From: Chitinophagales bacterium
GTDB taxonomy: Bacteria > Bacteroidota > Bacteroidia > Chitinophagales > UBA10324
Direction: 5' to 3'
DNA: 64,000 bases
Assembly (NCBI GenBank): GCA_019694975.1
Contig: JAIBAY010000001.1
Coordinates: 192,732-256,731 of the forward strand
This document shows, piece by piece, positions 59,001 to 64,000 of the stretch. Positions within the stretch are counted from its first letter, which is position 1, and every line of letters starts with the position of its first letter. Position numbers and translations under genes: made by a program. Below the pieces are notes generated by a model that did not search any database, had not been told where the DNA came from, and saw only the letters and a list, made by a program, of their open reading frames with translations.

Positions 59001-59819
59001 TGTAAGGATAATGTTGATTTGTCCTGATGCAGTTGGGGTGAATGACCATACCTGGTCCTCGCCGGTCAGGTATAAGGTGCTGCCGCAGGTGATCGCATTT
59101 GCTGCTGTAATATCATTTACGGCTGACTGCGTGGTGCCGGCACCTGAATTATAAGGCAGTGAAGAAATGGCGGTAACACCTGTTCCAAGCACAGCGGCGC
59201 ACGAAGCACCTACCACACTGCTTTTCAAAGAAATATTATCGATCTCTGCCGGCGGTTGCGTGCCGAGTGTTGCATCATTTGTCCACGAGAATACGAGTCT
59301 TTGTGTTGTACCGGCCACGCCACATACTGTAATAGTAGCAGTAGCCCAGGTGGAAGAAAGATTATAAGTACTGCCAATCTGCCCGGTTAACAGTTGTACA
59401 CCGGCTGCAGGAGTGGTGGTTGTAGGCACGAGGTAAACCATCATATAATCGAGGTTTGATTCCCCGTAACATTTCCAGCTGAAAGTGAGTGTGGCTAAAT
59501 CCTGTCCTGCAGGAAAAGTAACATCTCTGTAAAAATGAACCGTTGCAGCCTGGTTAAGACTGTAAGCAGTGCCTGCACCGCCGGATGCTTTGGTTACATA
59601 GGCGCACCTGGCACCGGAATATCCGGCAGGAGAATTTCCTACATACCATTTATTGAGTGGTGTGCCATTTACTTCCGTCCAGCCATTCGCGGCGAAGGTG
59701 GTTCCTGTCTCAAACCCTCCGTCACCCGTTGAACTGATCAGCGTGGTTGTTTGTGCATATAGCGAGCCGCTGCCAAACCAACAGAGTATAAAAACTGCAG
59801 CGGTGTAAAAAAATTTCAT
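56037..59819 (-). CDS. Large secreted multi-domain protein with T9SS sorting domain
   Basis: A 1260-residue exported protein. The signal peptide is MKFFYTAAVFILCWFGSGSLYA. An N-terminal lectin-like (MAM/jelly roll) domain covers about 25-205 (YRDVTFPAGQDLATLTFSWKC). At least two or three PPC-like domains follow, with QVWSFTPTASGQINIIL, GDTYYLLLDSY and GTTYYIVVDGAG. From about 700 there is a beta-helix-like part with GGTNTVWTTTANWGGC, CNVCGNFYNYGS-type strands. The C-terminus has PAHPNPTTGTIAFEIS and ends KVIIQ, a type A sorting domain. It has no recognisable catalytic domain, so adhesion or matrix binding is likely. A small secreted-protein gene precedes it by 42 bases. Confidence 0.9.
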   Translation of the reverse strand: MKFFYTAAVFILCWFGSGSLYAQTTTLISSTGDGGFETGTTFAANGWTEVNGTPLNKWYVGNSPAGYSGARCAYVTKASGGAGTAYSLNQAATVHFYRDVTFPAGQDLATLTFSWKCYGESNLDYMMVYLVPTTTTPAAGVQLLTGQIGSTYNLSSTWATATITVCGVAGTTQRLVFSWTNDATLGTQPPAEIDNISLKSSVVGASCAAVLGTGVTAISSLPYNSGAGTTQSAVNDITAANAITCGSTLYLTGEDQVWSFTPTASGQINIILTSSGSYTGLMLYDGCPIANICSGVAGTCVAYSQSSTGNKSMCVSVTAGDTYYLLLDSYASPSYNAYSNLFISAPVPTGSSNDLPCNATSLTLGVNLAGDNSCASGTGEPTMPTCWSGTTSNTVWYTVVCPASGQLRIRTISGTLTDTQIGLYSGSCSSLSTDAAWCNDNAPACGSSSYSNSELIVTTGLVPGTTYYIVVDGAGSNTGSFDIQVTDGSLPVVPAAGQECSSVNPVCNQSISVGNPGYAAYGNTCDFDVTGGNCLASGERGSAWYEIIISAAGSLQFDIVPNDWPGTGTSSTDYDFAIWKTAGTGSTTCAAIAAGSVNPLRCNYSGLGVTGCYGSTGGTAPPSYPGFGSAYEKKITVASGDKYQLVVSNYSNSTSGFTLTIDGSSPVNYTTPTQVIWSGGTNTVWTTTANWGGCVSPTCSIDAVVSPSASNQPQLLSGITYNTRDITINPGATLTLNAGCTLNVCGNFYNYGSIVADKTSTIAFVGTGTQNIYGSLVGVDKLGNLLINKTSGSVILNAGIELAGNFTTQNSTSIFNVNGQYMKLAGNFSNAGGGATFTGTALSTLEFNGIADQVYTPGSSLTLYNVVVNQGVPAAVTLSGNPMTISNTLTLTSGRIQTLLNEVSVTNSSAAAVNAGNIDSYVDGDLRRATTTTGSYDFPVGNYLSGKGYQLANINFTAANTATSLVARFSTYSSVPSALGVLDCGINYNLQALDNGYWTISSTPASSAGTYTATLYNTAGTYTNSGGASSWTVMKKPSSGSWYLDGTCSTSTLSQVSRVGMSGFSDFGTAQSTEILPVELISFTAHATDHGNQVEWITAAEFNNDYFSLEKSADAKEFGEISNQKGALNSSEEHHYQYTDASPFSGINYYRLRQVNLDGSFSYSKIVSLENNFPSPEMSPAHPNPTTGTIAFEISTLDGGISALHVMDLFGKLVYSIDEPLKSGVNTVDLDLSELNKGIYFIECTLSQYGFVKMEKVIIQ

Positions 59820-59861
59820 CTCAAAGTGTTTGAATCCCTTTTACTGAAAATCAATCTGCCA

Positions 59862-60236
59862 TTATTCATGATGAAGCAATTGCGTTGTTGCATCAGTGCA
59901 TTCCCCTGTGATCAGTTTAAATGTAGTATTCGCTTTGGGATAGATTTTTATTTTTTTATCAACAAAGACATTGACCAACATCTGCTCGCTGTTATATACA
60001 GACGGATCAAAAAGAAACATCACGCATTTATGCAGCTCGCAGTAACCCACATAACTGATTCCCGGTATGGCAGAGATGCGGGGAACAAGATATTCAATGG
60101 CTGTATTGTCAGCTTGAGCAAGCCCCGCCACCATTTCCTTCCATCCCTGCGTTGACTGCGCCTGTGAACTGCGGCAGTACAACACACTCAGCAGTAATAC
60201 ACTGCAGGAGAAACTTCGTATTAATTTATTTTTCAT
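59862..60236 (-). CDS. Small secreted protein paired with the T9SS protein
   Basis: A 124-residue protein with a signal peptide (about 1-26, ending SSQAQS). The mature part has an alpha-beta look: MVAGLAQADNTAIEYLV, then ISAIPGISYVGYCELHKC, MFLFDPSVYNSEQMLVNVF and IKIYPKANTTFKLI. The order strand-helix-strand with GISYVGYC and FDPSVYNSEQM resembles a heavy-metal-associated (ferredoxin-like) fold, but the usual CxxC metal motif is absent. Two cysteines flank the central strand. It is transcribed just before the 1260-residue protein and probably in the same unit. The function is unknown. Confidence 0.78.
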   Translation of the reverse strand: MKNKLIRSFSCSVLLLSVLYCRSSQAQSTQGWKEMVAGLAQADNTAIEYLVPRISAIPGISYVGYCELHKCVMFLFDPSVYNSEQMLVNVFVDKKIKIYPKANTTFKLITGECTDATTQLLHHE

Positions 60237-60727
60237 TCTTATTCCCCCAATGATGCTCGCAAAGTAAAAAATAGTTTAGCAATGAACAACTGTATTATCC
60301 ACAAAAACGCCCATCTAAAAATATTATGAATTTATAATATGCGGCAGTATTTCAAATTTGCAGTCTCCATCAGATCGCCGCGTTACTCGCAGGCTGCTAT
60401 CTCCTCAACGCATAGCATGCTTGTCTGCCGCGTTATCCCGGGTATACAAAATGTATCATCGAACGGATAGCCATGCTGCTTGATTAATCGCGCAATGCCG
60501 CCGGATTCCTTCCCTTCAAAATAATGTTACGTACAGATAATAATGATGCAGAAACGGCCACTGCATGTTTATGCATTACACTGATGAAATCAAAAATCAG
60601 TCCGAGGCATACAACTGACAATGGGATACCAATGGCCGGTTCTCAATAGCAATAATCAGACACATCCCTACTTTTGTTTAGCCTTTTAATTAACTACATT
60701 TGCGCGCAATAAACTGCCTTTCAGTAG
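60237..60727. other. 491-base divergent intergenic region
   Basis: It separates the small secreted-protein gene from the polysaccharide locus. It holds the promoter of the phosphosugar transferase gene (60674-60702). TACTTTTG at 60669-60676 is an overlapping second -7-like box. No gene, RNA or terminator was recognised in the rest. Confidence 0.45.
60674..60702 (+). promoter_or_regulatory. Predicted promoter of the polysaccharide locus
   Basis: TTG at 60674-60676, an 18-base spacer and TACATTTG at 60695-60702 (exact TAnnTTTG, followed by C). The predicted start near 60709 leaves about 19 bases before the ATG at 60728. Confidence 0.6.
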
Positions 60728-62119
60728 ATGCTTCGCGAAAAATTCAGGTTGTATTCCGCCATTAACCTGCTTGGGGACCTGGTGCTGCTCCTGTTTTCTT
60801 TTCTGCTCGGCTACCTGATCATTTGGGGAGGTATCAAACCCAACTTCCGGAATTTCTTTATCCAGGCTTCCTTTGCCATGGCTGTCAGCTGGATCGTGGT
60901 GGCTTATTTTCTGGAGCTTTATACACCCAAGCGGTTCGAGCAATTTGAAAAATCCTTTTCCAAACATTTCCAGGCCATTGTTTTTCATGCAATGTTGCTG
61001 TCAACCGTTATCCTGATTTTTACAAGTTACAGCTGGCCCGGCATCCTGTTTTTATATGGATACTTTTTCTTTACCATATTTGATACCCTGCTCCGCATTG
61101 GCCTCATGTTCCGGTTGCGGAATGAACGGCAATCGGGGAAGAATACATTCCGTGTGATTGTAATCGGTGGTGACGGCATGGGACAACGGATGTTTGACAC
61201 GCTGAACAATTATACCGGCTACGGTTTCAAACCGCTTGGCATCTTCGATGATAAAATTTACAGTGGTAATGGATTAAAACTGGATGGCACGATTGAGGAT
61301 GCGAAGAAATTTGCAGTGGAACAGAAAATTGATGAGATATTCTGCGCACTGCCATTGCGCGAAACAGAAAAAATCAACCAGCTGCTGCGTTTCGCGGAAG
61401 ACCATCTTATCCGTTTTAAGGTTGTACCTGACTTCAGCGCCTTTCATAACAGGAATATCACCGTTGATTTTTATGGATTTTATCCGGTTATTTCATTACA
61501 GCCCGAGCCGCTGGCTAATGTTTTCAATCAGATGATCAAAAGAAGTTTTGATATTATATTCTCGTCTTTCGTCATCATCTTCATTTTGAGCTGGCTGATT
61601 CCGCTGGTGGCACTGCTGATAAAGCTTGATTCGAAAGGGCCGGTATTTTATTTTCAAAACCGGTCAGGCAAAAACTATGAGATTTTCAAGATTTTTAAAT
61701 TCCGGACAATGACGGTAACGGAAGGTGATACTGAATATGTGCAGGCACAAAAAAATGATTCCAGGATCACCAGGGTTGGCAAGTATCTCCGTAAGCTGAA
61801 CATTGATGAACTGCCTCAATTTCTGAATGTCTGGCTGGGTGATATGAGTGTTGTTGGGCCAAGGCCTCATCCCATTAAACTAAATGACATTTACCGGCCC
61901 ATCGTTGAAAAATATATGACGCGTCACCTGGCAAAACCCGGCCTGACCGGACTCGCGCAGGTGCGTGGATTCCGCGGCGAAACTGCTGATCCCAAACTCA
62001 TGCACGGACGGGTAGTAGCCGATGTTTTTTATATTGAAAACTGGAGTTTCCTGCTCGACATTAAGATCATTCTGCTGACCATCTGGAATATGGTAAAAGG
62101 TGAGAAGAATGCCTATTGA
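60728..62119 (+). CDS. Undecaprenyl-phosphate hexose-1-phosphate transferase (WcaJ/WbaP type)
   Basis: A 463-residue initiating enzyme for surface polysaccharide. It should move a sugar-1-phosphate from a nucleotide sugar to undecaprenyl phosphate at the inner membrane. Four or five membrane helices fill residues 10-135. A CoA-binding-like Rossmann part follows (FRVIVIGGDGMGQRMFDTL). The C-terminal catalytic domain opens at KRSFDIIFSSFVII and has GPVFYFQNRSGKNYEIFKIFKFRTM, RKLNIDELPQFLNVW and MSVVGPRPHP, with KPGLTGLAQV at the end. All core motifs of the bacterial sugar transferase family are present. It is the first gene of the locus. Confidence 0.94.
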   Translation: MLREKFRLYSAINLLGDLVLLLFSFLLGYLIIWGGIKPNFRNFFIQASFAMAVSWIVVAYFLELYTPKRFEQFEKSFSKHFQAIVFHAMLLSTVILIFTSYSWPGILFLYGYFFFTIFDTLLRIGLMFRLRNERQSGKNTFRVIVIGGDGMGQRMFDTLNNYTGYGFKPLGIFDDKIYSGNGLKLDGTIEDAKKFAVEQKIDEIFCALPLRETEKINQLLRFAEDHLIRFKVVPDFSAFHNRNITVDFYGFYPVISLQPEPLANVFNQMIKRSFDIIFSSFVIIFILSWLIPLVALLIKLDSKGPVFYFQNRSGKNYEIFKIFKFRTMTVTEGDTEYVQAQKNDSRITRVGKYLRKLNIDELPQFLNVWLGDMSVVGPRPHPIKLNDIYRPIVEKYMTRHLAKPGLTGLAQVRGFRGETADPKLMHGRVVADVFYIENWSFLLDIKIILLTIWNMVKGEKNAY

Positions 62120-62184
62120 AAATCATTTATGCAACACTGCCTGCAAAGCCTGATTGCTCCTTTTAAACACCTTCCTTCCATTAC

Positions 62185-63213
62185 ATGAAAAAAATAAATT
62201 TTGCAATTGTTGGCTTCGGCCATATCGGGCAACGGCATGCCCAAATGATCAGCGATCATCCGGAAGCAGTGCTTGCAGCGGTTGCAGATATTGACAACCG
62301 AAAACAGGCTGATACAGAAAAGTTCAATTGTCCCTTCTTTCCTTCCCTAGAACAACTGCTTAAAGCCGGTATCCCCATAGATGTAGTTTGCATCTGCACG
62401 CCGAACGGCTTGCATGCACCTATGTCGAATATGGCATTGGAAAGTGGATGTCATGTGGTGGTGGAAAAACCCATGGGACTCACAAAAGCTTCCTGTGAAG
62501 AAGTGATCTTCACCTCTTTAAAAAAATCAAAACAAGTGTTCTGTGTCATGCAGAACCGCTACAGTCCTCCTGCGAAATGGCTGCGGCAGGTGATGGATGA
62601 AAACAGGCTGGGAAAAATATTCAGTGTACAGGTGAACTGCTACTGGAACCGCGATGACCGTTATTATCACCCTGAAGAAAAGGGTAATCCTGCAGCATGG
62701 AAAGGTACCGCCGCACTGGATGGAGGCCCGTTGTTTACACAGTTCAGCCATTTTATTGATATCATGTATTGGTTGTTTGGAGATATCAGCCATATCCATG
62801 CGCAATTTCAAAACTATAACCATCGTCACTCCACCGACTTCAGTGATGACAGTGGCATCGTTAATTTTACTTTTCTCCATGGTGGCATGGGTTGTTTTAA
62901 TTATTCCACGGCCGTTTGGGATAAGAACCTGGAAAGCAGCATTACCATCATCGGTGAAAACGGCAGCATCAAAGTCGGCGGACAGTATATGGAAAATGTG
63001 GAATACTGTCATATCAGGGATTATGTTATGCCTGTAATCGAGCCATCCAATCCACCCAATGACTATGGAACATATAAAGGCAGCGCCGCCAATCACCACT
63101 TTGTGATCGCGAATGTGGTGGATACTTTACTTGGCAGATCATCGATCACCACCAATGCACTGGAAGGCATGAAGGTGGTGGAGATCATCGAAAGGATTTA
63201 TGCCTTGCGTTAA
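62185..63213 (+). CDS. Gfo/Idh/MocA-family sugar oxidoreductase
   Basis: A 342-residue NAD-dependent oxidoreductase. The Rossmann domain starts INFAIVGFGHIGQRHAQMI, and the motif VVVEKPMGL has the family EKP with its catalytic lysine. The C-terminal sheet domain contains QNRYSPPAKWLRQVMDENRLG and WRGTA-like AWKGTAALDGGPLFTQFSHFIDIMYWL. In this setting, right after the initiating transferase, it resembles the UDP-N-acetylglucosamine 3-dehydrogenase (WbpB/WlbA) group that prepares aminosugars for O-antigen or capsule. The exact substrate is inferred, not proven. Confidence 0.9.
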   Translation: MKKINFAIVGFGHIGQRHAQMISDHPEAVLAAVADIDNRKQADTEKFNCPFFPSLEQLLKAGIPIDVVCICTPNGLHAPMSNMALESGCHVVVEKPMGLTKASCEEVIFTSLKKSKQVFCVMQNRYSPPAKWLRQVMDENRLGKIFSVQVNCYWNRDDRYYHPEEKGNPAAWKGTAALDGGPLFTQFSHFIDIMYWLFGDISHIHAQFQNYNHRHSTDFSDDSGIVNFTFLHGGMGCFNYSTAVWDKNLESSITIIGENGSIKVGGQYMENVEYCHIRDYVMPVIEPSNPPNDYGTYKGSAANHHFVIANVVDTLLGRSSITTNALEGMKVVEIIERIYALR

Positions 63214-63530
63214 ACGAAATAATTTATTGATTGCCGGATAATTGTTGCCGGATGAATCAATTTGCCGGGAACTAATGACCGTGCATTAAAGCACCATCAT
63301 ACCCGATACTATGCGTATGACTGGCCATTATTACCGATGCATAAGCCTGTAAGTAATATTAATCCTGACAGAAGATCACGATCCTTATTATTACTGCTGC
63401 ACTTGTAATGAGAACAAGGCCTTTCCGATCAGCAATAAAAAAGTACGGCAATCAGTAAGCGGGATCTGTTAAACCTTTCATTAAGCTATAAGATCACTCC
63501 ACCAACCGTTCGTTATCTTCGAAGCCGCAT
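63214..63530. other. 317-base gap in the polysaccharide locus
   Basis: An AT-rich gap between the oxidoreductase and the flippase genes. No credible ORF, exact TAnnTTTG box or terminator hairpin was recognised. It is long for a gap within one operon, so the flippase gene may have its own promoter. Confidence 0.3.
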
Positions 63531-64000
63531 ATGCTGCGCTTGCTCCGGCCTAAATCAGATTTTTACCGCCATGTGCTTACGCTCATGAGCGGCACTGTGC
63601 TGGCACAGGCCATACCCATCCTGTTGTCGCCCGTTCTCTCACGACTCTACTCACCCGCAGAATTTGGTGTGTTCGCTATGTTCACTGCCATTGGTGCTGC
63701 GGTGGCTGTGGCTGCTACACTGCGATTTGAACTGGCCATCATGCTGCCTGAAACAGAAACAGCTGCCATCAACCTGCTGCGGCTCTCATTCACTATTACC
63801 ATCTTATTGAGTTTGCTGCTGCTTGGCTTCATCCTGCTGTTTCATCAGCAGCTTCCCCTCTGGCTGTCAACGCCTGAACTTGGCAGTTTTCAGTTTTATT
63901 TACCATTGCTGCTGTTATGCGCCGGTGGCTCACAGGCATTGAATTATTGGATATCGCGCCAAAAAAAATTCCGCCTGCTTGCCGCAGGAAAAGTTGGTCA
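63531..64000 (+). CDS. Polysaccharide flippase, Wzx-like (clipped at window end)
   Basis: A frame opens at the ATG at 63531 and runs past the window end, with 156 codons visible. The N-terminus MLRLLRPKSDFYRHVLTLMSG leads into helices: LAQAIPILLSPVLSRLYSPAE, FAMFTAIGAAVAVAATLRFE and LLSLLLLGFILLF. SRLYSPAEFG followed by FRFELAIMLP-like text is the hallmark of the MATE-related oligosaccharide flippases of capsule and O-antigen loci. It should carry lipid-linked units across the inner membrane. Gene order (initiating transferase, sugar oxidoreductase, flippase) supports this. Confidence 0.85.
   Translation, partial: MLRLLRPKSDFYRHVLTLMSGTVLAQAIPILLSPVLSRLYSPAEFGVFAMFTAIGAAVAVAATLRFELAIMLPETETAAINLLRLSFTITILLSLLLLGFILLFHQQLPLWLSTPELGSFQFYLPLLLLCAGGSQALNYWISRQKKFRLLAAGKVG

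Overview
The window looks like chromosomal DNA from a Bacteroidota bacterium, probably in the Chitinophagales/Sphingobacteriales area. This placement is inferred. The evidence is four secreted proteins with a C-terminal type IX secretion (T9SS) sorting domain, gliding genes gldA, gldF and gldG, DUF3098, DUF4296 and Omp28 proteins, a Bacteroidota-type long PurM, promoters of the TAnnTTTG (-7) type, and genes with almost no Shine-Dalgarno sequence and several TTG or GTG starts. I see no prophage, insertion sequence, CRISPR array or obvious defence island, and most of the window is ordinary housekeeping DNA.

Layout. 1-4.6 kb: a clipped secreted-protein start, tRNA-Gly(CCC), then on the minus strand panB, a T9SS M1 aminopeptidase and a 3-hydroxyacyl-CoA dehydrogenase. 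4.8-8.4 kb: an ECF sigma factor with its anti-sigma partner, then DNA ligase ligA. 8.6-13 kb: a small lipoprotein, a Gly/Ser/Arg-rich secreted protein and a T9SS pappalysin-like protease. 13.4-16.6 kb: a DEDDh exonuclease and the selenouridine pair selU-selD. 16.8-22.4 kb: gldA-gldF-gldG, a DUF4340 protein and a TerC-family membrane protein, all on the plus strand. 22.5-24.8 kb: a metallo-hydrolase, ribH and an F420-reductase-like NADP enzyme. 25.3-32.7 kb: a 1068-residue Asp-box T9SS protein, a beta-propeller protein, acs and an Omp28-like lipoprotein. 32.8-43.7 kb: a lipoprotein, eno, purM, a TlpA-type thioredoxin lipoprotein, an outer-membrane protein, another lipoprotein, and divergent alaS and an M23 peptidase. 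43.7-45.1 kb: a gene-poor island whose one convincing gene encodes a 28-residue Lys/Ala peptide. 45.1-51.5 kb: hppD, a two-subunit CoA transferase, a DUF4296 lipoprotein, a YggS-family protein, HMG-CoA lyase and a GNAT. 51.5-60.2 kb: leuS, ftsX, DUF3098 and a 1260-residue T9SS protein with a small secreted partner. 60.7-64 kb: the start of a surface-polysaccharide locus (initiating phosphosugar transferase, Gfo/Idh oxidoreductase, clipped flippase).

How the genes fit together. HppD, the CoA transferase, HMG-CoA lyase, hydroxyacyl-CoA dehydrogenase and acs suit growth on amino acids and short acyl units, as expected for a protein-degrading gliding bacterium that exports peptidases and adhesins by T9SS. 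SelD makes selenophosphate for SelU-type tRNA modification. The least explained part is 44.1-45.1 kb: a tiny histone-like gene with its own consensus promoter, a perfect 9+9 bp palindrome around the predicted -33 element, and a strong terminator, beside a long non-coding stretch.
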